A DNA stretch of 64,000 bases from Marsupella aquatica (GCA_973895155.1 OZ316891.1:14756001-14820000); one strand, 5' to 3'; shown: positions 49,811-62,329, counted from the first letter of the stretch. Notes: generated from the letters alone by a model not told the origin. Program-made: numbers and translations.

Positions 49811-51884
49811 GATACTGTTGCTCAAACTGATCAATATGTTGGAGAGCTTTTGCGCTTATCTATGTTGAGTAAAAATGACCATTACTCATAAGAAAGCATG
49901 TGTATCCATTAAATACACAAGTAATTGACACAAGAGATATGCGGTTCACCTCACAGGAGACTATGTACACGGTAACACCCAATAGAGCTTTACTTAACTC
50001 TAAGCCTATCGCCATACCGAGACTCCACAAACTAACCTCTTCCTATGTGTCAACTGGCTTAGTAACAATGCGGATAAGTTACTCCACTAAGTTTGTTAGT
50101 GTAACTAATAGTTACACATCTAACCTTAACCTAGCACTTGACTTGGTTCAACTAGTCCTGATTACATAGTAACTCTAGACTTATGAGTAAATGTTTATCA
50201 TGTAGACATACTTTAGAGAGTGTATTTCTATTTGGACAAGATTATCCAACTAGACTTCATTGTTGGTGGGCTCTTAGTGAGATAGGTCTCCTGTTGCCTT
50301 AAAGACAGGCACATTTGCTATATTGCAAAGCCAAGTTGACAGTTGAAAGGGTGTAAATAAAGTTTAAGTACCTCCATTTTACAGCAAGCATCAACATTGT
50401 GGAAAGTGGTCCAAGGGGTTGTAAAACAATCCCTCAAAGTCTCCCAACCTGCTAGGCTCTTCCCCCAAAGTCTCATAACCCCCTACCCAGATTGGCCATA
50501 GGGTTATGGTTGATAATTGTGAAACAAGATGAGTAAAGGTGACATGAGAGGAGTTTAGGGGGACATTGCAGGCAGCAAGGGATTTATTAACTTTTGTATT
50601 CTTTGCCCACAGCCGATTTGAACCATACCCTAGCCTAGCCTTCCCTATTGTACAACAGCAGGTCTCAAGTCTCAGATTTATTGTACCTTACTATTAGGTT
50701 AAGGTTACAGACAAAATTCACAATCAATAATTTTTTGCCTTCAGAATTTGACTCTATAGGGTAGTGAAATGAACTTTTCAAAACAACCATACAACCATGT
50801 GTATCAACCCTGTGTGTAAAGTTAGGGTCATTTCTTTATGGTCAAAAACTATCACCTGTACAGATGAAGCTTTGAGACTCCATGATTTTTTCTTGTCCTG
50901 TGTATAAAGTTAGGGTCATTTCTTTAGGATTTAGGGTGTGTCAAAGTTCTCCTGTTTGTAGATGTTTGGAGTTAACTGCTTTTGGGGTGAATATTTTGGT
51001 AGCCCATAGTGATTTTGTCTTCGCCTTCAAAGCAGTTTATGTCCTGAACAGTAACTCAGTTAGAGGTGTAGAGATGTGCTTTGACACTCCCTAATGACAA
51101 TCACTTGTACAAATGAAGCTTGAAACCCCATTATTTTTTCTCTCCCAGTGTGTAAAGTTAGTCATTTCTTTATGGCCAATAATCAGCGTTACAGATGAAC
51201 AGGTGAAGCTTGGAGGCGCCATGCTTTTTTTCTCTCGTTTGGAATGGAAGACCCTATGGCATCCAATGTGTTGGAGTGAGTTTTCAGACACAAATGCGGT
51301 GTCGTACAACACATTTGTTATGTCGTACAACCATCCATGTGAGTAGTGTTTTTATCTAGATGCCAGTGTCCAGTGGGAGGGAAAATTGGCAGGTCATGTG
51401 AGATCGGGGAAAAACAAATTTTGATTTGTGTGAAGCGCGCCTCACACGTCGCTTCTAGGTTCTGAAAATCTAGGGTTGACGGTAAAAATAAAAATGTATA
51501 ATGTGAGTATGAAATCGATAGGGAGGTGGAGAGGAGTAAAACTAGACCAGATCAGAATGGGGTAGGAGAGTTTAGGGTCCATTATATTGAATGTAAAGAG
51601 AGAATTGTTTACTAGAATCAATGGTACCCCATATTTAAATAACGCGCCTATTGATCGATACCCAGGAAAGAAGATACCGTCCTATCTTCTTTGCACTTCA
51701 ACCAACGCACTATGCTTGACTTTCTGGGGAACAAGGTAGCTGAAACAAATTCACCCGTCGAAGAGAATACGTTCAAACTCCCGGCTCTAATTTACAACTA
51801 CTACAAAAAACATTCGACTCTTACCTGAAGTTTTCCCATCATCTAAAATCTTAAAGTTTCCCTTCCCTGAAGCTCATATTGTTT

Positions 51885-52035
51885 TTCCTTCCCCGCCCTT
51901 CCTCAAGTTTTTCTCCCCCCACGCCTGAAGCTAGAGTTTTTTTTTCTTCCCCCGTGAAGGTGAAGTTTTTTTTTCTTCCTCGAAAAAGCTGATTTTTTTT
52001 TCTTGCTTTGGTTTTTGCTTTTTTTCTTCTCCCCC
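51885..52035. repeat. degenerate T-rich repeat
   Basis: Blocks of the form gaagctagag or gaaggtgaag followed by eight or nine t and cttcc repeat three to four times at roughly 30-40 bp. Confidence 0.6.
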
Positions 52036-52265
52036 ACTGTCACATTATGTACGGTTTACATCATGTGTGAAAAAAACTAGGATACAATGTACGGATTCGA
52101 TGAAAAAAAATCACCCCTGGTTTAGGGAACCAATAGAGAGCAGGTAAATTCAGGCATGTACTTCAGCCGGTATCTGTCCCTGCAATACCCAAAATGCCGG
52201 TCCGGTGAGGTTTAGGGTCTTTTCAGTACGTTGAAAGTCCTTATGCCGGCGCAGGCCACCTTCAT

Positions 52266-52580
52266 GGGGTACCCTCATTGATCAAAGTACCATCGTTGAT
52301 AAGCGTACCCATTGATAAGAGTACGGAACATAAGACTACCCTCATTGATAAGAGTACTACCCTCATGCACAAGGGTACCCTCAGGAGATAAAAGTATCAT
52401 CATATCAAAGTACCATCGTTGATAAACGTACCCATTGATAAGCGTACCCTCATTGATAAGAGTACCCTCATTGCTAAGGGTGCCCTCATTAATAAGAGTA
52501 CCCTCATTAATAAGAGTACCCTCGTTGATAAGCATACCTGTAGATAAAAGTACCTTCACTGATAAGAGTACCTTCATGCT
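52266..52580. repeat. 18-bp tandem repeat array
   Basis: About 15 units of gtaccctcattgataaga and variants, interrupted once near 52.35-52.42 kb by a partly rearranged segment. The period is a multiple of three, which keeps a minus-strand frame of the type INEGTL open; this is not taken as a gene. Confidence 0.88.
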
Positions 52581-53967
52581 AATGCAAGGCCGGCCAGAAC
52601 TCTTGACAACAGACGGGGCCTGCTTGCCGGAAAATATCCGGCGGCAAGAAGTCAAATTTCAGGGAGTCCTACTAATAATGATGGAACAGGTGAATTAATT
52701 TCCAGTCGGCCTCTCCATTGGCTCCCTCAACTAACTTTGTAGTTTTTTTTCCCAACTCAGTAAAGAATGTTTTTTTCCGCACACTCAAAGTTTCAGTTGT
52801 GCACATGATTTCTTGCGATGCCAAAATTTTCGCACCAACTTGCGAGACAAATTTTGTGCACTTTTTTGTGCGATGTGATAACTCCAGTCCAGAAGTGTGC
52901 TTTAGAAAATATTTTGCACCAGACCAGATGTTTCTTGTCTTGTAGTACCCAGTTGAAAATGTTTGCAACATAGGTATCACAAGATGCGATAGGAAATTTG
53001 TCGCACAGGTTTTGCCATTCCAAAGTTTTTGCACAGGGGACGTGCATGTGCATACGTGCTGTCAAATCAAATTTTTTGCACCAGATATTCCTCATGTTTT
53101 TTTGCGCCCTACCATAAAAGTAAATATTACAAAAACAAATACCATTGATTTCATCCCAAATTCTATCTCTTGTGTTGGATGTGCATTTTGTTGGGCATAG
53201 GAAAGGCGAGGAGAGTTTTTTTAGTCTAGAGAGTACACCGTGATGAAAATATGATATCTGAGGTGCAAAAAAATATGCGCTGGTAAATGTGTTCCCATTC
53301 CAATGAATTACAGAGCTTGTTGTTATGTTCACTGAAAACAGGAGAGTAAATAGGTTAACCCTCCAAAATAAAGGGATGCAAAAAAACAATCTAAACCCTA
53401 AACATTGGCGCTTAAAATAGTGTTTTGCGCCCAACTATATGTATGACATAACAAATGTGTTGTATTTGTGACCAAAAACTCAATGAAAGATATTGGATAC
53501 CAGACCCACATTATGGGACGCAACTTCTCCCGTGATGGTGAAGCTTTTCCCTCGTTGGAATTCTTCCCGCCAATATAGATTTTGGGTCGTGCAATGCGGT
53601 GAGACCTTCTGAGGTCCAAAGGAGATTTTGTGCGCGGAGGTCTCACGGCGGATGCAAGAACTCGTACCAAGCTTCGGGCAACTTTATCACATTGTCACTG
53701 TCCGGAATTCCCTCTAGAGTCTAGACCCTCACTGTATGATTTCTCCAGCACATGGTTGTAGGGTTTTATCTCTGCAGCACTTGCTCGTCTCTTGTCTTGT
53801 AGATTTCATAATTGCTGCAGCAAGCAAATCAGATTAGGCGGAGTAGAAAGCTGGCATTGAAAGGGTGGCACTGGCATTTGCAGAATTGTTTGCAGTTCGA
53901 GGGGAAGAATAAGAGTTTGCATTTTAAGATAGGCATTGGTTTGTGCATTGTTTGATTGGAGAGTGTA

Positions 53968-55302
53968 ATGTCGAGCTCGGGCAAACGCCGTGCTGATTCG
54001 GAGGACGAGAGTGACGAAGAAGAGGAGGAGGAGGACGTGCGTGTTAAGCGACGACAAGGTGCACCACGTGAGGCTCCAAAAGCACAGGCCACAGCTGCCC
54101 TGAATTTCAAGAAGAAGCTTAAGCCAGATAGCGTAATCCTTGCTTCCATTAAGAACTTCTCCGAATCCACCCAAAAAGCGAAGGTCGAGACGCGAACTCT
54201 TGCAGATCTCAATCTCCTTCAGGCTTGTAAGGAGGTCGTGGATCTTAATACTACGGACGTTCTTTCCGAAATTGAGAAGACTTTCTTGCATATTGCCAAG
54301 TCCATTCTTAGGGGTCAGGGGTTCGGTTACAATGTTCCAGTTCGGAGTAGTGCCAACCAGCTCTATGTCCCCGAATTGGACCGCATCGTTCTTAAAGACA
54401 AGGCATCTTTCCGTCCTTTCGCCAACATGTCCAGTGTGCGAAAGACCGCCATAACCACAAGAATTTTGCAGCTCGTGCACCAACTCTGTCAGAAACGAAT
54501 TCACGTGACAAAACGTGATCTGTTTTATACAGACGTCAAGCTTTTTCAAGAGCAGGGTCAGTCAGACAGCGTTCTGGACGATGTATCGTGCATGCTGGGG
54601 TGCACAAGATCTAGTTTGAATGTAGTGGCTTCGGAGAAAGGGGTTGTCGTCGGAAGATTAATCTTCGTCGAGGATGGAGATAGAATTGACTGTACGAAAA
54701 TGGGAGTTGGAGGAAAGGCTATTCCACCTAACATTGACAAAGTCCGGGACTTCGAAAGCGATGCTCTGTTCATCTTGCTGGTGGAAAAGGATGCTGCATT
54801 CATGCGCCTTGCTGAAGACCGATTCTACAACCGTTTTCCTTGCGTTATTATCACAGCGAAGGGTCAGCCGGATGTTGCTACGCGGCTCTTTCTGAAAAAG
54901 ATGAAGACCGACTTGAAGCTGCCAGTTCTAGGGCTAGTGGACAGTGATCCCTATGGTCTGAAAATTCTGTCTGTCTATCTAAGTGGATCCAAAAACATGT
55001 CCTATGATAGCTCTAATCTTACTACTCCAGACATAAAGTGGCTTGGGGTTCGGCCTACGGACCTTGATAAGTACAAGATTCCCGAGCAATGTCGGCTACC
55101 AATGACAGATCAGGATATTAAGACAGGGAAGGATTTGTTAGAAGAGGATTTTATCAAGAAGGATCCTAACTGGATTAGGGAGCTCGAGCTGATGGTAAAG
55201 ACCAAGGAGAAAGCTGAGATACAAGCTTTGAGCAGTTTTGGCTTTCAGTATCTTTCGGAGGTTTACTTACCTCTCAAAATTCAGCAAAGAGATTGGATCT
55301 AG
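53968..55302 (+). CDS. TOP6A: DNA topoisomerase VI subunit A (SPO11-3/TOP6A-type), intronless
   Basis: Encodes 444 residues in one exon. After an acidic, basic-tailed N-terminus (residues 1-40) come the winged-helix 5Y-CAP domain with [10 protein letters not shown], whose tyrosine (Y187) forms the covalent DNA link, and the Toprim domain with LLVEKD (E273) and LVDSDPYG (D325, D327) for magnesium binding. With subunit B and accessory proteins it makes a type IIB topoisomerase that decatenates DNA during endoreduplication in plants; the Arabidopsis counterpart is RHL2/SPO11-3. Length and the [20 protein letters not shown] block match TOP6A and not the meiotic SPO11-1/-2. The first ATG is at 53968. 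All catalytic residues are present. Confidence 0.95.
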   Translation: MSSSGKRRADSEDESDEEEEEEDVRVKRRQGAPREAPKAQATAALNFKKKLKPDSVILASIKNFSESTQKAKVETRTLADLNLLQACKEVVDLNTTDVLSEIEKTFLHIAKSILRGQGFGYNVPVRSSANQLYVPELDRIVLKDKASFRPFANMSSVRKTAITTRILQLVHQLCQKRIHVTKRDLFYTDVKLFQEQGQSDSVLDDVSCMLGCTRSSLNVVASEKGVVVGRLIFVEDGDRIDCTKMGVGGKAIPPNIDKVRDFESDALFILLVEKDAAFMRLAEDRFYNRFPCVIITAKGQPDVATRLFLKKMKTDLKLPVLGLVDSDPYGLKILSVYLSGSKNMSYDSSNLTTPDIKWLGVRPTDLDKYKIPEQCRLPMTDQDIKTGKDLLEEDFIKKDPNWIRELELMVKTKEKAEIQALSSFGFQYLSEVYLPLKIQQRDWI

Positions 55303-57181
55303 TGTCTACTGTACTCGGACGATTGTGCTTTTGAATTGATGGGTCTCTGGAAGATTATCAAATATCTTGCAAGTGATAACTTTTTCATATCCCTTCAGTC
55401 ATTCACAGCACAAGAAGTGATTAATCAGTTGGGCTCTTCTCTACTGTAATTGTCGCAGAACGCATGGATAGGCAGGCTACTGTTGTAACTCTCGTGGTAC
55501 GACATGACCTAATGTTTGAGGGGTACTGACCCATGTGGTAAGCCCATCGAAGCGAACTTCGATCCTGTTGTCGTTAAGAGCTTTTTCAGTCAATTTGTGA
55601 TCTAGGCTTCAGCCAAGCTATAGTTATACAGTACCTAGACAGGGTTAGGTATATGTGCCAATTAAAACCCTAAGTACTCAAGCTTGAATCCGGGGTTGTC
55701 CCCTAATTGCCCTAAATATTTACCGCCACTATGTTACGTTTAATCAGAGAATTTTTGGAAGCCATCTGTATGCTCCCGTTTCACCTCTTCGGGTTCTGTT
55801 CTCAGCTTCCACGTATCCCGTGCATTACAGTGTCGATATTGAAATGTCAATGTTTAGGCTCACTTCTCTCTTGCTCCAACCGATTTTCCTGTCCAAGCTC
55901 GTTTCCCTCTTGCTCCGACCAGGTTGAATCTCTGCTTACATCTGTTCCGATGTTCCGTTCAGAAGAGCATCACAGAACAGTCTTCATTCTGTTCATCTTT
56001 CTTTGTTTTAGTAATCGAGCATAGATATTGAAATAGACCTAACAGTCTCGAGTTCTGCTCTCCTTGCGAACTCGTTGACTTCAATTGTGATGCCCACCGG
56101 TTGCAAATAGGTTGTGGAAACAACCATTCGTTCAAAGGAAACTATTGATGTTCACCAGTGTCTCTATGGGAGCAAGGGATGGACAACAGAGAGGGATTGA
56201 CCTTGCCAGTGTTAACAATCACACATTTTACTAGTTGAGGGTGAGCTTGGATGTCATTGTTACGCAGGTACTCCATACTGGTTGGGATCAAAACGAATTC
56301 CCATCTACATCTTGGACCTTTTCCCGTTCATCCAAGATGTTAGGTTAAAAGGGGAAAAGATGCAACAGACAGATCAGGAAATCAAATACGATCAGGAGAA
56401 TGTCCTTCATCTCTAAATGTTCCATAATACTCAAGAGTCCATATACACTACTTCTTGCCCTATCTATCTTGACCTTCCGGATATCACCTACATTCATAAG
56501 ATTTGCTAAATCACAACGAGTCTAGATTTTGACCTTCGTGGAAAATGCATCAGGGATCGGTTTGAAACAATATTGAAGGTCTGAAAATCTTCCAAATCTG
56601 TTACTATACCACTTGAGCTAATATATGGCCACTGTCGATGGTAACTTTTTATCAAATGGTAGAGGGCCAAGAATTCTAAGGGCCTTCTCAGGGCGCGTTT
56701 TACATAATTACGCACAAGCATACAAAGAATAACAAGGTCGTGTACCAAATCTGAAAATTCAGTATTTGGACTTCCAGATGCAAACTCACTAAACAACTGA
56801 CAGACTCGAGCAGAGCTTGCACAAGGAATGCCTGTTCACAAAGACACCCATCAATGCCACAGTTCGTGTAGCTGGACATCTGTCTGCATCACCAAGTGTT
56901 CAGTCTAACCTAACTGCACATGCCTCAGCCTGGTATCCAGACGACAGAAGTTGCAACTGCTGTCACCAAAGAGCTCCCACAATTTGCCCCAGAAAAGGGA
57001 ATCCATGAGGTGCAACAAAAAATGCTCTGCCTGTTAAGGGTAAAGGCTTATTTTGCCCGCGCGCAAAAAATATTGGCTTCCACGACATTCGTCAGGGAAA
57101 GACTGGAAAGAACCAAACTTAGCACTCTCCTTAACACGAAGACAATTAAGGTCAGATGAAGTCAACAACGCTATGATTGAA
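55303..57181. other. spacer between convergent TOP6A and E2 genes
   Basis: Presumably holds the 3' untranslated regions of both genes. Frames are short; no motif or repeat stands out. Confidence 0.5.
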
Positions 57182-58090
57182 TTACGAATCTATTCCAGTA
57201 GGAACCATCGAAATTGTCAGCGCCTTCTTGATCAAAACCGCAATAATAGCTATTGTCAAACCAATTGCCAGTAACGTCAAACCCAAATCCTCTGTTAGTC
57301 GTAGTCTTGAAATGAATCCTGTACTCTGAACCGCTGCTGGCCGGGGCCTCGCTTCTCGTGTAGGTGCTTGGGCTACAGCGGCAGCTCCCGTCGCAACTAA
57401 AGAGTCTCTCTCAACGGGATCGACTCCAACCTCGGTAGCATTGTTCTCCAGTATCTCTGAATCGCTTACCCTATCTGTAGCAGACTCCTCCTGGCAGGAC
57501 TCAGGCTCTTCAATTGGGGCAGCAGCCGGCGGGGATGGGGCTGATTCTGACGACAAACCTGGAACAGCTGGCGCAGTCTTAAGCATAGACTCGTGAATCT
57601 CATCGATCAGCTGTTGACGTTCGGAATTTCCAAACTTCGGGGCTGCAGAACGAGACTTTATAGCTAGAGCACGCCTTTCTTCCTTGGTGTAGTCTAGAGA
57701 CCCCACTGCACCATCAGGCTTGGTGGGCATGAACGCTATAAGAGCAACTAAAGCAGTGCGTACGCTCCAGGATGGCTGCCAGTGTTCAGGGTGATGTTGA
57801 GAAATGCTCAGACAAATCTTCGTCTGCGTCTCAAAACGCCCGTTGGGTGTGAGCAGCATAAATGCAGGGGGCCTGAACGGATACTCTGGAGGCAACTGAA
57901 TGCGCCCGTGGTAGATTCCGCCCTCGAATTCTGTATCTTCAGGACCTCGAATTGCAAACTGCCATTCAAAGATATTATCTTGTACTGGTAGGCTCATGAA
58001 ATCATCACTGGAATTATTTTGCATCTCCCGGACCTCCTGCATAATCCGCTTCACTGCAGGATTCCTCATATTGTACCTTTCATCCGCCAT
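57182..58090 (-). CDS. ER-anchored ubiquitin-conjugating enzyme E2 (UBC32/33/34, UBE2J type), intronless
   Basis: Encodes 302 residues from the ATG at 58090 (MADERYNMRNPAVKRIMQEV). Residues about 10-160 are the UBC fold: FEWQFAIRGPEDTEFEGGIY, PPEYPFRPPAFMLLTPNGRF, then TQTKICLSISQHHPEHWQPS, where C93 is the ubiquitin-thioester cysteine. The lack of the usual HPN before the cysteine is typical of this E2J class. A Pro/Ser/Glu-rich linker follows, and a single C-terminal membrane segment (about 269-287, LGLTLLAIGLTIAIIAVLI) leaves a short tail, as in tail-anchored ER proteins. The role by family is ER-associated degradation and stress tolerance. A possible 5' leader intron ends near 58.17 kb (a pyrimidine-rich stretch before gacatcgagg). 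The absence of coding introns is noted in the findings. Confidence 0.94.
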   Translation of the reverse strand: MADERYNMRNPAVKRIMQEVREMQNNSSDDFMSLPVQDNIFEWQFAIRGPEDTEFEGGIYHGRIQLPPEYPFRPPAFMLLTPNGRFETQTKICLSISQHHPEHWQPSWSVRTALVALIAFMPTKPDGAVGSLDYTKEERRALAIKSRSAAPKFGNSERQQLIDEIHESMLKTAPAVPGLSSESAPSPPAAAPIEEPESCQEESATDRVSDSEILENNATEVGVDPVERDSLVATGAAAVAQAPTREARPRPAAVQSTGFISRLRLTEDLGLTLLAIGLTIAIIAVLIKKALTISMVPTGIDS

Positions 58091-59322
58091 TTCGAAATTT
58101 CTAAAGGTTCGATACAATTGCTCTTCAAATGTTGCCGCCCGCCCACACCGGATCTTGACCTCGATGTCCTTAGAAAAAGAACACTGTCAAGTTAGGAAAC
58201 CAAACCCAAATGCGTCCAACGTTCACTCCAGAGCTCGGAATTCAACTGTCTGAAACACAATCCCTCAAACTAACATGAACCTTTCACACACTGCTGCCGA
58301 GCACCAACGGAGCTCATCTCCAGCCCACTTCGAGTCTTTGCGGTAGGGATTGTCCTGCCTGCCTTCTTTGTGTCGAGCTCGCCCAATTGCAGTTGGACCG
58401 GAAGATGGAGAACACTCAATCGTGTTGCCAGCGTACCAACTAGCACTACTCCAGCCACAAATGCCGATTTTCACCAACCCCTCGTTGCCGGCTAATGTGG
58501 ATGCAAACTTGACCTCTTGAAACGAACGAGAGAGCACGTAACCAGACCTTGATCTATCCGTCAAAGACCTTAGCCTCACACATTCCGCCACTGCTCACTT
58601 TCTTCTAATGAAGTCCTCTTGGTTCCAACTGCTCCGCTGTACCTTCCGTCACGAGATCTCCGCCTCTTGCTCCCGCGCGACGAGCGATCCGATCGGGCAC
58701 GACTTCACTCGGTAGGGTTCACATCAAACCTCCGTTCGTTCACCGTAGAATCTCTCTCCAGCGGAAGCGTGATAGTAGCCTCTGAATTGCACCCTTCTAC
58801 TTCTTCACCGTCCTCGTCCCTGTCCCTACCTCTGTCGATCCGCGAAAAGAAAACTCGACGCACGCACGCACATCCCTTTTTCCAATCGGCCCCGAAAAAC
58901 GATAATTCTCCTTCGCTGGGCAGGCAGAACAGTCACCTCACCGCTCTCTCATCATTCCGTCCTTCGCCGCAAGTCTACAGACGAGTCTTACCATGACAGG
59001 CCATTCGTTTCGATGGACGTCGTCGTCGACAAACGGGAGGCACTGAACTCAAATCCACTTCCGCTGTGACATTGGTTTGTTCCTCTTTGCTCTCTCGACG
59101 GGACAAAGACCTTGAGAGGCTGTTATGCACAGCAAGCAAACGAGACAGACGGAGGCCATCTACAGTGGTTTTGTTTCCTTCCTTTCTGTCTAGCTTGCTG
59201 GAAAACCAATCCACGTGGACGGAGACGTTCTCCAACCCATCCATGGAGTGCAGAAACTCATCGCCCACTTTAACGGGGGTGATTGTATATGGTAATGACT
59301 CTTTGGTCTGGGGTTACTACTA
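58091..59322. other. 5' region of the E2 gene
   Basis: Balanced to GC-rich sequence with CT-rich stretches, typical of a promoter and 5' leader. Frames up to about 125 codons are open on both strands but have low-complexity Ser/Arg/Pro content. No second gene could be supported. Confidence 0.45.
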
Positions 59323-59826
59323 GAGCATCTCCACCGGGCCAGTAAATAGTCAGGTAACCTCCATTTAGGCATATGGCAATTTCAGTATGCGGGCTGGATG
59401 TCCCACCAGCACCCTGCAACCCCTAAACTGATGGCAGCACCCCGAAAAGTTCCAGACCCTGACTGCCAGATTCATAGGCTGGATGTCCCACCAGCACCCT
59501 TCAACCCCTAAACTGATGGCAGCACCCCTAAAAGTTCCAGACCCTGACCGCCAGATTTATACGCATTCGTGGTCAGAGAATGTGCCCCCATTTTGACCTC
59601 CAGAAGGATCGACCGATTGAATGTGTACATTGGGCGCAATCTGGCTCAAGCTTGAGTTTCCGCTTGGAGAGTTTCCCGCACTAGACAAACATTTTCGTGC
59701 AAATTTTGCTGGGTGCCGGTAGGGAACAGCAAGGAGGGTCTCGGGCCAGTATCCTTCAGACCTGAATAAACGCGAGGCAAATTTTTGCAATAGGGGCCAC
59801 GAGTGCTGGAACGGGTGGAGATGCTC
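59323..59826. mobile_element. MITE with perfect terminal inverted repeats, about 504 bp
   Basis: The left end gagcatctccacc (59323) and the right end ggtggagatgctc (to 59826) are perfect reverse complements, and both ends are flanked by ta (59321-59322 and 59827-59828). This pattern fits a non-autonomous Tc1/mariner-type element. It carries an 86-bp direct duplication inside and no transposase. The nearest gene is the E2, about 1.2 kb away. Confidence 0.85.
59392..59563. repeat. 86-bp tandem duplication inside the MITE
   Basis: The stretch from ggctggatgtcccaccagca through ctgatggcagcacccc to gaccctgac is present twice at 86-bp spacing with only a few differences. Confidence 0.9.
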
Positions 59827-60424
59827 TAAGTATGTGACCAGAAAGTGAGGAGCTGCTAAAATGCTGACCGGCGGCAGCTAGGGAAGTTTTCTTGAGCTTT
59901 GTGGGAACAGGTTTTAGACTAGAACCCCAGCACAAACAATCATCATCATAAATAATACCTGCCTGGAAAAAAGATTACCCGGTAAGACTTTCCGGGCATA
60001 GGGTTATGGAAATCGTAACACCTAGTAGAAAAGGTTACACATGGGTAACCTTTCTTCCTGAGAGGAATTATGAACTCGCACTCACTTGAACTAACTAGGG
60101 CCCTAGTCTCTAACTGGCCAAAACCTGGTGCATAAAACACACGTTTTGGCTAACTTGTTAGTCATATGGAGGTTTAGAAATGCACTAAAATACAAGAGTA
60201 AGCAAAAAATAAAAAGACATTAAAAACCACTAGTGACTTGCTAACAAGAATCTCCTTTCTATCAAAAATTCATGTTTGCTTGAATCATACAATAAGTCCA
60301 GTTGACAACCAAAGAAAAGTGTAGGGTAGCCCATTGCCGGGAGGGGATAATGGGATGTTATACTTGAGGGGTTCAACCCATAATCCCCGATTGGACATGG
60401 GTTATTGAGTGTAAAAGCCGAAGT

Positions 60425-60787
60425 GCAATTTTAAATCATTCATTTCATTTTTACATTGCAAAGTCTCATCTGCCACTATCTGCCATTAGCATGTTGTCAT
60501 ATTTCTCATCCAAATTTGAGAATCCCTAGGCCAGGTTGGCACAGGCATTCTGTAGCCTCATCCGGGGATAATGTCTCATAACCAGGTACATACATACAAA
60601 GCAGAAAACTGCAATTTTAAATCATTCATTTCATTTTTACATTGCAAAGTCTCATCTGCCACTAGCATGTTGTCATATTTCTCATCCAAATTTGAGAATC
60701 CCTAGGCCAGGTTGGCACAGGCATTTTGTAGCCTCATCCGGGGGTAATGTCTCATAACCAGGTATATACATACAAAGCAGAAAACTT
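60425..60787. repeat. about 186-bp tandem duplication
   Basis: Two copies start with gcaattttaaatcattcatt at 60425 and 60611 and end with catacaaagcagaaaact. The second copy lacks about ten bases (one of two ctgccacta-type words); otherwise they are nearly identical, so the duplication is recent. Confidence 0.9.
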
Positions 60788-61664
60788 CACAACCGACTTA
60801 TGGTGCCCATTGCCATCACCAAGTAGTTTACAGCCAGGAGGAACGTGGCCATCTCCATGGACTGCTTAAATTCATCACCCAATTTACAGCCAAAAGAAAG
60901 ATTACCCCTCCCCATGACTGTAAACTCATCAACCAGTTTAAACCCGAAAAGAAAATTAAAGCCACAATGAACAAAGATGTTGTTGTGGCATTTATAAATG
61001 GGCTACGTACAGTCATAAGCCACTTTACACTCTACATAAAAAGTTTACCGGTTGCTTTTGGAAGGAATTTCATTTTTGTGAAGGATACCCCAAGTTAGTT
61101 TTTTCAGGCCTTGCAACCAGAGTAAACTTACGGATTTTGTTAGACATGTCCATCTATTTGGACAACGGTTGCATATTAGCTTGAAGCTAAAATGTTTCAA
61201 GCATGTTTTCTGATGTCCAATGTATTATCTCACAAAGTTTGATATTTTCACAGATCACTGGTTTCAATTCAGATGAGCTTGACATTGGTCAATTATTATA
61301 AATAGTGTGTGAAACGGACATATTGATTCACTTTAATTTGTGACGGATGCCTGAGTAGTTTGGGCATGAACAACAAATTATCACTACTGGGAAGTATGCT
61401 CCACTTTTGTGAAGAACAGTTTGAATAGTTTGGGCATAAGCACCAACTTATCACCAGATAAATTAGTTTGGGGCCCCAAATTTAGCGGTTCTTAAAGTCA
61501 ATTACAGAGACAACTCCTTGCAAATATATTAAGTGTGATATCAAAGTTGTGTTCTCTGTTGTGTGAGTGTTACATGACCATAAGTGTTACATTTAGTATG
61601 ATGTGCAAGTGATTATGTGAACAGAGCATGTGGGAATGTGGGCTCATGAAGCCCATTTGGATGG

Positions 61665-61955
61665 GCCTCAGGGGTCTCATATAATGCTCGATGTTTTTAG
61701 CTATTAAACGCCCTAAAAAATAGGAAATACAAATTGAACTATTTTGCTGCCCCTGTGTTTTAGAATATTCTAAAAAATATTCCAAAATTACTTCTAAAAC
61801 CATATCTTTTATTATAATGCTCAAAATTGGATTTAAAAAACCCTAATGTTTCTTTTCAAAGAAAAACCCTAATGTTATCCTACAGAAATTTAAAAGTATT
61901 CTTCTCAGACAACCCAATAAATAAACCCTACTTACGTTTGCGCTATCATTGGTGG
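61665..61955. repeat. dispersed repeat, copy B (partner at 12.03-12.30 kb)
   Basis: Shares the same order of short blocks with 12.03-12.30 kb, including ggtctca, gtttttag, caaaattggatttaaaa, accctaatgtt and aataaaccct. The two copies have diverged by indels. Confidence 0.55.
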
Positions 61956-62329
61956 AAAGGAAATAAGTATGTGAGTACCTTGGGGGATGGGCTCATTGAG
62001 TAATCTAGAAGATGAAGCCATTTGGATCTCCATATGAGTGCTTGATTTGGGGTTCATCCTACTTCCCCCTAAGTTTGAATTTCTTTCCACCTTCATGAAC
62101 ATTACTTCATTTAGATCAACTTCAATCTTGAGTCTTTTTCATGTTGCAATTCATTCCTTTCTCCAACCTACTTGTCTCCAAATCACTCTCTAAGTATGAA
62201 GTAAGCCCAAGCATCCCACTACACAAGTGGCATTACTAGTTTTTTTTTCTTTTCATCCCTTTCAACATATATTTTACGTTAGGCAACTTGGAAGTTTAAA
62301 CTGGATGAACCCCCATTTCAAATAGCTCC

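Larger units (their letters stand above)
48353..53967. other. spacer with several tandem arrays, no recognised gene
   Basis: The first few hundred bases are the promoter side of the anthranilate synthase gene. The rest contains three tandem arrays (annotated), an oligo-T-rich degenerate repeat at 51.89-52.03 kb and AT-rich filler. Frames at 52.7-53.7 kb are open for up to 213 codons on the minus strand but show no domain; I regard them as chance. Confidence 0.5.

Noticed and set aside
49658-49891. Plus-strand frame of repeated 19-residue units
   Set aside because: Product of the 57-bp tandem repeat.
52275-52655. Minus-strand frame encoding repeated INEGTL
   Set aside because: Product of an 18-bp tandem repeat, whose period keeps the frame open; no start context or non-repeat coding sequence.
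52793-53434. Minus-strand frame of 213 codons
   Set aside because: AT-rich sequence, unusual Cys/Phe-heavy composition, no recognisable motif and no good start or splice context.
53806-54549. Minus-strand frame of 247 codons opposite TOP6A
   Set aside because: Mirror of the TOP6A coding sequence; the plus-strand frame has all family motifs.
58619-58996. Plus-strand frame of 125 codons in the E2 upstream region
   Set aside because: Ser/Arg/Pro-rich low complexity in a promoter or leader region, with frames open on both strands.
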